Origin: Schoenoplectus triqueter
Lineage: Eukaryota; Streptophyta; Magnoliopsida; Poales; Cyperaceae
Direction of reading: 5' to 3'
Length of the DNA stretch: 43,065 nt
Assembly (NCBI GenBank): GCA_964058805.1
Contig: CAXKVV010000200.1
Coordinates: forward strand, 1-43,065
Shown here: positions 9,801-16,390 of the stretch, in pieces
How positions within the stretch are numbered: position 1 is the stretch's first letter
How the letters are laid out: each line of letters opens with the position of its first letter
Program-made: the position numbers and the translations under genes
Notes under the pieces: model-generated
What the model was told of the DNA's origin: nothing
What the model saw: the letters and a program-made list of their open reading frames with translations, nothing else
The model's database searches: none

Positions 9801-11559
9801 GGTTCTTGCTTGGATTCTCGACCTCTTTACCTTTATTCTGGACCTTGTCCTTTCCTTTATCGGAATCCTTGGGAGCCTGTCTCTCAGGTATATAAGTCCC
9901 GGACCGGAGTACGGCTTTACATTCTTCACTTTTGGTCCCAGAGGTGCTTGCTTCCCCTTCGTCATTCGGGAAGAACATCTCCTCTAATGTTGGCATATCT
10001 TCGTCGTGAGAAGAATATACCATATTGCACGAAGCACCCCAGATCTCTTCGCTTTCTTCTTTATTTATTTCTTCATCCATATTTTCTTCCTTTTGACCTA
10101 GGGTTAGCTTCTCCCAGTCTTCTTTGGAGATGAAATGTTGAAGGGTGATCGCCTCGGGACTGCCCTGCTCATATTCTTCAATTTTATTCTTTCTGGACTT
10201 GTTGTTTCTATGCTTCTTTCTTTTCTTAAGAACCTGGTCTTGGCTCTGGTCCACCTTATAATATACCCTGGGTTTTGGTGGGACCACTGGCGTGATATCG
10301 TCTTTCCATTTCATGCCAGGTTCTTTCTTGAGAGCTTTAAGCATTTTAATCGATTTCTTCGATAGGTGCGTAGTCCATTGTTCTTCTTGGTCTTCGCTTA
10401 ATTGGCCCGGGACTTTCTCTTCTTCATGAAAGATTGTGTTGGCCTGCTCATGGGCTGATGGGCTTTGCAAGAACCCTTTAGGTAAAGTAATTTCACCGTT
10501 TTTGTATGCCTTTTCGACCCAATCTTTGAAGACCCAGCAATCTTCAATTGAATGCCCTATTATTCTGTGGTATGGGCAGAAGTTGGGTTCGTCCGATTTA
10601 TCGGCATCTTCCGGGCGTTTACTGGCCGGCAGGGTTAGGCCGTTCTTCAGTGCCCCTCTGAAGATTTGGGCAACTTTATCTTTTCTGAAGGAGTACGGTT
10701 TAGATTTCTTTTGTTTGAGGGACTCGAAACTCCGTGAACTCCCTCCTAGGTTAGGCCTGGGTCCCTTGTTGTAATTATTGCCATTTGTGCTACTGCTGCC
10801 GCTTTGGGTGTCTGCGTTAGCGACCATCTTATCCTTCAATGAGGTGAATGCCACTTTGGTTTCAGCTCGGGCCCCTCGTTGCGGCCTATTGTTCATAAAG
10901 TTCGGCACGGTGTGCGGTGACATCCTTTCCATGTTGGATACCGATCTGAGCAAGTCTTTGAATGTATTGACCTTTGTCACACCAAGAAGCATGCCCATCC
11001 ACCCGTCAATGTTTTTCATGATTAGGTTGACGGCCTCATCTTCAGTTAATGTGCGGTCGCATTTGATGCTGAGGTTCCGCCATCTATTGATAAAATCTAT
11101 CATTGACTCCCCTTTCTTGGGTTTAGTGCTTGCCAGATCGGCTATGTTTATCTTGTCAGATACCATGACAAATCGTGCCCTGAACGAGTCCGCCATCTCG
11201 TCCCAGGTCCTGATACTGTTGTTTTCTAGCGAATAATACCATTGGAAGGCGGTTCCCACTAGGCTTTGAGGGAATTGTCTTAACAACAGTGCATCATTGC
11301 CGCCCGTGTTACCGCACGAGGCCACAAAGTGGGCCAGGTGTTGTTCGGGGTTCAGGTCTTTATTGCCTTCCCCTGAGAAGGTCCTGAAGCGGGGAATCAC
11401 ATACCCTTTAGGATATTCTTCTAAATCATATATGGCAGGGTATGGATGTCCACAGTTTTTGACGGGAGGGATAGCGTATCCACCTCCAGCTATTTGCATT
11501 TGCTGGGCAATCATGGCTTGAATCTCTTTCCGGGATATTCCCGTTGGTTCAGCCTCCAC
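3892..11559 (-). CDS. Ty3/gypsy Gag-Pol polyprotein (gag, protease, RT, dual RNase H, integrase)
   Basis: One unbroken frame of 2,555 codons. Approximate residues: retrotransposon gag about 50-220 (FQWYYSLENNSIRTWDEM); Cys/His module 325-345 (FCPYHRIIGHSIEDCWVF); protease at about 692 (LVDAGSSINIMP); a second Cys/His module about 1150-1170; RT about 1540-1720 with VDFRDLNKACP and CYVDD; gypsy RNase H about 1800-1930; archaeal-type RNase H about 1955-2090 (YFDGASS, NNEAEYEAL, GDSQL, GEADALAKLA); integrase HHCC finger about 2200-2240 and DDE core 2270-2370 (TDIVGP, SDNGTAF, RANGLAEAFNK). It ends NGRYLKKYYT-TAA. The frame begins at a GTG with no ATG for its first 15 codons. Upstream it is continuous, in the same phase, with the preceding ORF apart from a single TAA, so expression by readthrough, or damage by one mutation, are the obvious options. 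All catalytic signatures looked for are present. Confidence 0.93.
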   Translation of the reverse strand: MEAEPTGISRKEIQAMIAQQMQIAGGGYAIPPVKNCGHPYPAIYDLEEYPKGYVIPRFRTFSGEGNKDLNPEQHLAHFVASCGNTGGNDALLLRQFPQSLVGTAFQWYYSLENNSIRTWDEMADSFRARFVMVSDKINIADLASTKPKKGESMIDFINRWRNLSIKCDRTLTEDEAVNLIMKNIDGWMGMLLGVTKVNTFKDLLRSVSNMERMSPHTVPNFMNNRPQRGARAETKVAFTSLKDKMVANADTQSGSSSTNGNNYNKGPRPNLGGSSRSFESLKQKKSKPYSFRKDKVAQIFRGALKNGLTLPASKRPEDADKSDEPNFCPYHRIIGHSIEDCWVFKDWVEKAYKNGEITLPKGFLQSPSAHEQANTIFHEEEKVPGQLSEDQEEQWTTHLSKKSIKMLKALKKEPGMKWKDDITPVVPPKPRVYYKVDQSQDQVLKKRKKHRNNKSRKNKIEEYEQGSPEAITLQHFISKEDWEKLTLGQKEENMDEEINKEESEEIWGASCNMVYSSHDEDMPTLEEMFFPNDEGEASTSGTKSEECKAVLRSGTYIPERQAPKDSDKGKDKVQNKGKEVENPSKNPERTRSTGEEYNVLAHLRKIPALLSIFDALMMSQDLREVLIQALQDPEKYKSYFVEQNMQEALFTAKRAACINFTDDDLLIGTVDHNRPLYITGNCGGQKIGRILVDAGSSINIMPLKTLKTITLDVKNLSDEKVIIHGFNQNSQKALGAITLNLQCGSLKAPTKFYVIDAETSYRALLGRPWLHSNQVIPSTLHQCLKYIENGKQKRIDGDVKPFGVHEIKFNDAQYFLPKSAVAPSRPITKAGQKPFNKGPKFDTSSGEEEEVKFNIKPRGARAQRPGRKSGEEATFRFKQVAAYKAQIKPSEINASDSEEEVIFNFKPANTPQIQIIEATSGEDSEDSNNSGNTTSGEESGHDCQPWEEESDEEIIYHILKKPYKGPETDNESEESYMINTGPGSGRDNPVRPRPINEERSWRENFEGRVWNAIDEIRHQVENNRREVSEQWEVMQDIKVQHNEIMIMIENLQTAIYNSELLKEVTSEPRSGTPERQTPDSGKRVIVIVDESKREETKAKQPTVMQTLKVKKSKPYSFLKNKTARIFEQALKSGLTLPVCKRPADIEKAGEGEFCPYHRILGHTIEECWVFKDLIEEGHRNGTIQLPKSFQQDPAPHNSNNKGKGVAYTISHTPIPSKPKVARRKPIKEIYRSNSVMNIEIEEEMAALEITVVPERHFKDLIPRKVNHIQTLKTFVVPAKVERLKGKTIIHKAIIFYQSDSTQSLKNPDHNTWKKWVIEQELENATSDDAASHPFGKELYKLAKRAKCLRDISKAEAKRFDELWNGGQNKVLGLDGKIKYTRGLGYDCDNAACFEGSLNEYRMKESCCMTSVEMLDNETEEDNTPVLKNALKQLEKEPNTVDELAEINLGTEEDPRPTFISASLPEEVADRLKTFLRSYMDCFAWSYKEMPGLDPNVAVHYLKIDPTFKPIKQAPRRMRIELEEKVVEETKKLIDAGFIREEETPEWVASIVPVKKKNGQIRICVDFRDLNKACPKDDFPLPVTEIIIDHTSSYEVFSFMDGYAGYNQIKMAPEDERHTAFRTPIGIYCYKVMPFGLKNAGATYQRAMTKIFDDLIHKIVECYVDDLVIKAMSYEEHLQYLEVVFNRLREHALKLNPLKCAFMVSSGKFLGFVVRHRGIEIDPGKIKAITELSPPKNLKQLRSLQGQLAYIRRFIANLSGKIQPFTRLTKKNIPFKWDGECQRAFEEIKAYLLNPPVLAAPIPGKELILYTTALDGSLGALLAQENQDGNQNALYYLSRMMVGAEHGYSPIEKHCLALIFAVKKLRHYMLAHKIILISKVDPLKYLMTRPMLTGRLAKWAIILTEFNITYTPQKAIKGQALADFLAAHPIQDDSPLKCDFPDEETLHIEEGSPIWEMYFDGASSIKPITGPGVPTVRAGAGLVFVTPEGGIIRHSLALTKPCTNNEAEYEALIAGLELSLELEIKAVRIFGDSQLIINQIIGEYKVLKPELIQYHQKAMELMKKIPYVSIEKVTRAVNGEADALAKLAKELGEPTEPEIHIIVRNRRPLSLCQTIDKANNENAGLEKVECQETMITEEDDDWRQPFIEYFRHGTLPKDKRIADQLRKRVLRYAYVGNTLYRRSYDQLWLRCVSGPEAGQVMKEVHSGLCGAHQSGPKIKLKIKRMGYYWPTMVADCEEHAKKCRMCQIHGPFIHQAPNPLHPTVASWPFNMWGTDIVGPIDPPTSRGHRFILAATDYFTKWAEAVPLKEVKASDVVKFFKTHILYRFGTPRRIISDNGTAFKSSKVYALAEQFNIDWRFSSIYNPRANGLAEAFNKTLINIMKKTVDGNQRDWDNRLQEALWAYRTTYRTPTQATPYSLAFGVEAVLPLEVELPSLRVAMQNNMTMDECQQLRLDELDAMDEKRLIAQQNLEIYQAKMARAYDKMARVRAFQQGELVLVLKRPIIGRHIGPKFSPNWEGPYVIEKVYEGGAYQLIDHEGERPMPPINGRYLKKYYT

Positions 11560-11598
11560 TTCTATTGTTCTGTGTGGATGGGGTTTAGAATCGACAGG

Positions 11599-12981
11599 TT
11601 ATTTTCCCTTATGATTGCTTTTGGTACTGTGGACCCCTTCTTGACGGGAGCTACCAGCTTTGAAATTGGCGTCTTGTGATTCTTGTAACGACTTGACCGC
11701 CTTAATCAGTTCTTCATTCTGCTTCAGCATGGTAGCGATTAGCTCTCGTTGCCTAATCAGCTCTTCGTCCCGTGCCTCGATGTGGCCTTTCAATATTTCT
11801 ATCTCATCGATAGGCATCTCGGGACGTGTTTCAACGTCGTCTTCGTTGTCGAAGAGATCAGGGTTTTCGTTATGGTCTTCCCCTTCCCTGCTATTGCCTT
11901 CGGGGTTGACTCTCTTGGGAGGTCTCCCTTTTCTACCATTATTTTTGTTGGTATTGGTGACGTGAGCTTGATTAGGCGGGGACTGGTCATCCTGGACCAT
12001 GTTCACCTCACCATCAGTGTCTGGATCAGTATCGTAGCTTATACTGATGGTGTTGACTGAGAAGTGCTCCTCATAGCGAGCGGTTCTTCTCTTCTTCTTT
12101 GCTTGGTCAGGGGCAGTTATTTTCAGGTTATTGAGTGGTATTCTCGAGCCTAATCGGCTGAATACACTCTTCTGGCCCAAGCGGCTGAACACGCTCTCGG
12201 GCGGAGCGTTGGACCTGCCGGCCTTGCTGGGCTGGGCTTGAGACTGGGGTTTCGTTGGCTGGGAACCCTTCGGGACCCACACCTGCTGGGTGCTAGGTGT
12301 TGCCTTTGATATAGACCTCCTCGGGTTCGGAGTTGAGGCAATGGCTTGCGGCCGAGCCATGTCTTGAGATTGATCGGAGCGGGAGACGTATCGTCTCGAC
12401 CTAGCGTTCTTGACGCTCTTCCTCTGTTTGAGGGCCCTGTGAGCCTTATAGATGGCTTCTGCAGGGGTTTGAGACTTGTCCTGGCGGCGCTGAGGCCTTT
12501 GAGTTGGGCGAGGTGTGGGCTTAGGCACCTCCCATGCCTGGCGGAGCTGGCCTGTGGCCGAGTTCTTGGCCACTATTCGGAGAGCTGTAAATTTGTTGGA
12601 GACTGGGATAGCTGGCCTAGCCACCAGCTGGTTTTGGTATGCATCCAGGGCCTTCTTCCTGGATGCTTGAGAGTTGTGGGCAGTTTGGGCTGCTGCCTTT
12701 GGGGCTGTCCTCTTGGACGGGCGCCTTCTCCTCTTTGGGGAGGTAGTAGGAGAGGCCATGACGTTGTTAGAAATACCCTTGGGAGTTAGGGTAATCGAGT
12801 CCTCCTCCTCGTCCGGAATGGAGATCTGGACGGTCGCGGGAGTGAAGACGGCCACTGGAGCTGGGCCATAGACAGTCAGTTCTTGTGGGATGGTCCCAAA
12901 GAACATGAATAGTTTGCCCTCTGGGCTCTTTGCAGGAGTGACGGTGTAGGGAGCAAGGTTGAAGTTTCCAAAGTATGCCAT
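11599..12981 (-). CDS. Extra ORF upstream of gag in the gypsy element (Ogre ORF1-like position)
   Basis: 460 codons from ATG at 12981 (MAYFGNFNLAPYTVTP) to TAA at 11601-11599. I chose this ATG because it lies three bases after a strong splice acceptor (TTTTTGCAG followed by GAA-ATG), suggesting a spliced 5' leader. The frame continues upstream to 13095, but that part is Arg-rich and probably intronic. The product is a basic, Pro/Ser/Gln-rich, low-complexity protein with SPKRRRRPSKR near residue 110, a duplicated VFSRLGQKSVFSRLGSR motif in the middle, an acidic stretch, and a C-terminal heptad-like coiled coil (EIEILKGHIEARDEELIRQ). No catalytic domain is recognised. ORFs upstream of gag are known in Ogre/Tat elements, with unknown function. 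It is in the same frame as the polyprotein that starts 40 bases later. Confidence 0.75.
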   Translation of the reverse strand: MAYFGNFNLAPYTVTPAKSPEGKLFMFFGTIPQELTVYGPAPVAVFTPATVQISIPDEEEDSITLTPKGISNNVMASPTTSPKRRRRPSKRTAPKAAAQTAHNSQASRKKALDAYQNQLVARPAIPVSNKFTALRIVAKNSATGQLRQAWEVPKPTPRPTQRPQRRQDKSQTPAEAIYKAHRALKQRKSVKNARSRRYVSRSDQSQDMARPQAIASTPNPRRSISKATPSTQQVWVPKGSQPTKPQSQAQPSKAGRSNAPPESVFSRLGQKSVFSRLGSRIPLNNLKITAPDQAKKKRRTARYEEHFSVNTISISYDTDPDTDGEVNMVQDDQSPPNQAHVTNTNKNNGRKGRPPKRVNPEGNSREGEDHNENPDLFDNEDDVETRPEMPIDEIEILKGHIEARDEELIRQRELIATMLKQNEELIKAVKSLQESQDANFKAGSSRQEGVHSTKSNHKGK

Positions 12982-12985
12982 TTCC

Positions 12986-13340
12986 TGCAAAAACAAAAAC
13001 ACTTGAAAATTATTAGTCATTTTAGCACATAGAAGACCCTTTTTCGCGCGCCGCCGCACCGCCGCCGGGCGATGGGTTCTGCGGAAGAAGGACACGGAGA
13101 TCCCTCCCGAGCGTGCATCTGCTGGGTGTCGGTCGATTCTGCCGTTTAGAGATTATTTGGATGCACATTCAGGGGGTTTTTAGTGATTGTGAGTTCTTGT
13201 AGATTCCGGTGGGCGCAAGCCCCCACCGTTAATTACCCTGGGCTACGAACCTCGAGGCACCTCTGGATCTTTGAAAGAGAGAAGCAAATAGTATAGTTAA
13301 AAGATGGTCAAGTGGTCGTCTAGGTTTATAAAAAGGGGTC
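12986..13340 (-). other. Leader region upstream of gypsy ORF1, possibly intronic
   Basis: In the element's direction this stretch precedes the acceptor at 12986-12985. It includes a GC-rich patch (about 13040-13075, CGCGCGCCGCCGCACCGCCG on +) and a GC-rich inverted repeat, GGTGGGCGCAAGCCCCCACC, at about 13209-13228. No coding sequence is supported. A primer-binding site is expected in or near this interval if the 5' LTR begins just to the right, but no tRNA match was recognised. Confidence 0.4.
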
Positions 13341-13960
13341 TACGGAAGATGAACCTACAAACAGATCGGTTCAATCTATGGAAGACAAACCTACAAACAG
13401 ATCGGTTTTGTCCTATGGAGGACGAACCTACAAACAGATCGGTTCAGTCCATGCCACCTCGAGATGTAACCTTACCAACAGACCAGGTTAATCTCTTCAT
13501 AGGGGGCTTGAGGTGAGTCTACATACAGATCGACTCGACCTCCGTTGATCTAGAAGATAAACCTACAAACAGACCGGTTCAATCTTAACTAGTCAACGAC
13601 CAATCACACAAAATACAACTCGAAGCGCTGAGCCGGTTGATCTTGAGGTTGGTAAATCAGGAGAAGGGTGGATATGGCCCACGTGTTTCTTCTCACCGAT
13701 CTTCTAGATCATGAATTCGAAGCACTAAGCCGATTCATAAACCTAGGAAACACAATTGCACACAATGTCAAACCTGAAGCGCTGGGCCAGTTCAACATTG
13801 AGGCATGTGTAAGTGAAGGAACCTACCTACAGAACGGTTCACATTCACTGTTTTGTGGATGAATCTACCTACAGACCGATTCAATCTCACAGTCTCGGGA
13901 AATGAGCCAGGAGACAAACTTATCAACGGATGAGTTCAGTCTTGCCAGCTCAAATGGTCA
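13341..13960. repeat. Degenerate short-period repeat array (consensus CCTACAAACAGATCGGTT)
   Basis: The 18-base phrase CCTACAAACAGATCGGTT occurs three times between about 13352 and 13444 at 35-40 base spacing. Diverged forms follow (CCTACAAACAGACCGGTT, CCTACCTACAGAACGGTT, TCTACCTACAGACCGATT) to about 13890. A second phrase of the type GAAGCGCTGAGCCGGTTGAT is interleaved at about 13623, 13721 and 13777. Spacing becomes irregular to the right. It is probably part of the gypsy leader or LTR. Confidence 0.75.
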
Positions 13961-14640
13961 TGAATTACTTGTTCATGACACCGAGTCATTAAGATGTCGC
14001 TTCGCTCGGACATCTTAATGTTCTTCTTCTTCAAAGTCGACATATCTCTCCATGCTGATGTCGTAGCTTTGGTCATTCTTCAGCAAACGTCAAGATGTTC
14101 TTGTCTCGACTAATCATTCTACGTGTTGCATTACTTGTGCAAAATTACTATGTTGCCCTACACCCCTTGTGTGAGCGTATTCAATCATGAGTTACTTGCT
14201 CATGGCAGCGAGTCATTAAGATGTCACCTATCTAGGACATCGTAATGTTCTTCTTCTTCAGAGTCGACATATATCTCCATGTTAGTATCGTAGCTCTGGT
14301 TATTCTTCATCAAGTGTCAAGATGTTCTTGTCTCGACATGTTCCTTCATGTTGCTATCAAAGCCTTATTCATCTCACGTCAAGATGTTCCTGTCTCGACG
14401 TATCTTATTATTTTTCATCAAGTGTCAAGATGTTCTTGTCTCGACATATCTTCTTATATTGCTATTAAAGCCTTAATCTTCTCACGTCAAGATGTTCCTG
14501 TCTTAACGCATCTTTTCGTGTTGTCATTGCAACCTTGTTTATTCCCCGTCAAGGTGTTCTCGTCTTGACTAATCATTCTAAGTGTTATATCATGTGTGCA
14601 AATATTCATATATGGCTCTACACTCCTTATGTGAGCATGT
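13961..14640. repeat. Nested repeats built on GTCAAGATGTTCYTGTCTCGAC
   Basis: A block beginning TCATGAATTACTTG at about 13960 is repeated about 228 bases later (TCATGAGTTACTTG at about 14188) and keeps the same landmarks, ending in TCAAGATGTTCTTGTCTCGAC. That terminal phrase recurs roughly every 50-60 bases at about 14316, 14377, 14426, 14487 and 14549. A perfect 12-base stem CATTAAGATGTC / GACATCTTAATG lies at 13987-14020. No protein is encoded. Confidence 0.75.
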
Positions 14641-14710
14641 TTACTCATTTCTAAAATGCACAAAGTCTATTATATAATATCTTCCATTATTATTTTTATT
14701 ATGAAGATGC

Positions 14711-14748
<38 letters not shown>

Positions 14749-15850
14749 TTTATTTTTAAACTCTATTTATCTATGTAGAAAATTATTTACAAAAATAATA
14801 GGAAAAGGGGGTAGCTATTAATTAGAGTTTCATTTATATTTTTTGGGATTTTTATAATAGCTAAAGCTAAAGTAGTAAAATTTTATTTTTATTATTTCTA
14901 AACTCTATTTATTCTGTAGAAAATCACTTACAAAAATAATAGAAAATAAAATGGCTATGATTTTTATTTGTATTTTTAAAATGTTTATAATAGCCAGAGT
15001 AATAGAATTTTATTATTATATTCTATTATATTGAAATACTATTCATTATGTAAGAATCATTTACAAAATTAAAAGGTGGTTAGCTATACTATTTTACTAT
15101 TATTATTTTTTTTTATTTTTATTATTTTTTTTATTTTTAATATCTATAATAGCTAAAAAGAAATCATTACTAATATTCTATCCTATTTATTATACTATTC
15201 ATTATATCTATTTTTATTATTTCTATTTATTATTTATAGAAAAGTATAAGATTTTTATTACTAGTCATAAGAGATGAAATTCATTATGTTTTTATTACAA
15301 CTATTATTTTTATTACATTTTATTCATTAAAAGTATTTTTATTGTATATATTTGTATAGAAATGACAAAAGAAATACAATTCATATCATAAAACTATATT
15401 ATCATTCTTTATTATAAAAGAAAATGTATTTTACTATTTATTACCATAGTAGTATATTTTGTATATTTTGTGCTATTTATTTTTATTATTCTTTTTTTAC
15501 AGAAAATATCAATATAATATCTATTATTATTATTATATTTTTTTTTTCAAAGGATATAGCTAATCTCATTATTTATTATGGCATATTACTATCATCATTA
15601 TTATTTCATGGAAAATCACTTGAAAAATCACTAAAATATATCTAGTTATTATTTATGATTTTTATTTGTATTTTTGGAATTTTTATAGTATTTAAAATGA
15701 CAAGTCAAAGCTAAGTCAAACATATCAATATATGTGGTGTATTTTGCTTTTAAATTGTTTTATCATGATTATATTTTTAAAACTGGAATATTATTGTATA
15801 GAAAAATAATATGAAAAATAAGGAAATTTTAGAAACAAATTTGAGTCAAT
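14641..15850. repeat. Extremely AT-rich block with ATT microsatellite
   Basis: Almost entirely A and T, with (TTA)n at about 14716-14750 and long runs of TTTTTATTATT-like sequence. Segments resembling AAACTCTATTTATCTATGTAGAAAAT recur at about 14758 and 14897, so it appears to have grown by internal duplication. Open frames here are compositional artefacts. There is no gene. Confidence 0.7.
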
Positions 15851-16390
15851 TTGGAGTTCAGGAACATTCTCAAATCATTTATTTATTCTATATTATCACT
15901 ATTCTGTTATTATTTAATTACTGGGCCTAATCTGGGCCGTCAGATATATGTTGAGATTAGTGCGCATCTTTCTAACTCTCTTCTTCATTTGGGCCGCCAG
16001 ATTAGTTTGAGATACGTGTTTAATGGATCTACGGCCCAGATTAGTGCGGAGTTATTATTCAAATGTTTAAACATACCTGGGTCGTTAGATTTAATTAAGA
16101 TACGTATTTAATATGTATAAGGCCCAGATCTTCTTCCGTTTTAAATTTTCGAACTATCGCCAAATCTCACTCATTAAAGATTCTTCAAGATTAGCGAACG
16201 CTTCAAGAATCGTGCAGAAGATCTCTCCTCAGTCTCTGACTTCCCGTTGCATTGAGATTCGCGTGTAATGGCGTTCCCGACGACCGGAGCTCTCCTTCTC
16301 CGATCAGACCCATGCCCTAGCGTCGCCTCAGTGTGTGGGGTCCTTCTACATTGTCTGATCAAAGATCCGTACGGCGATTGATACTTATAT
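15851..16390. repeat. GGGCCGTCAGAT-type repeats and flanking unique sequence
   Basis: Three diverged units starting TGGGCCGTCAGAT, TGGGCCGCCAGATTAG and TGGGTCGTTAGATTTA lie at about 15932, 15989 and 16078, with inverted GGCCCAGAT between them. From about 16140 to 16390 the sequence is more balanced in composition and looks like an LTR or leader segment. No coding or tRNA signal is visible. Confidence 0.5.

Larger units (their letters stand above)
1..13300 (-). mobile_element. Interior of a large Ty3/gypsy LTR retrotransposon, Tat/Ogre-like
   Basis: The region carries, in - strand order, an extra ORF, gag, protease, RT, a gypsy RNase H, a second archaeal-type RNase H and integrase, then an antisense ORF. 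Two RNase H domains, an ORF before gag and an extra antisense ORF after pol are established traits of the Tat lineage (Ogre and relatives). The coding frames are nearly unbroken, which suggests recent insertion. Neither LTR was identified: the 3' LTR must lie left of base 1, and the 5' LTR lies right of about 13.1 kb. No convincing primer-binding site was seen, so the right limit given here is only the end of clearly element-derived sequence. The non-coding region up to about 20.4 kb may also belong to it. Confidence 0.85.

Noticed and set aside
13013..13095. Upstream extension of gypsy ORF1 with an Arg-rich start
   Set aside because: A strong splice acceptor at 12986-12985 lies just before the better ATG at 12981. 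The extension is low-complexity and probably intronic.
13200..13270. GC-rich hairpin and GGGCTACGAACCTCGAGGC considered as a tRNA fragment or primer-binding complement
   Set aside because: It vaguely resembles a T-arm, but the pairing is poor and there is no CCA-LTR junction.
13982..14022. Stem-loop considered as a transcription terminator or small RNA
   Set aside because: A 12-base stem with a 10-base loop is real, but it has no intrinsic terminator context, and such terminators are not used by plant Pol II. Kept only as a repeat feature.
14245..14568. Open frame of 107 codons with repeated protein motifs
   Set aside because: It only translates the GTCAAGATGTTC repeat ladder. The protein repeat is a by-product of the DNA repeat.
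13341..14580. Repeat array considered as CRISPR
   Set aside because: Units are degenerate, spacing is variable, spacers are themselves related, and the context is a plant retrotransposon.
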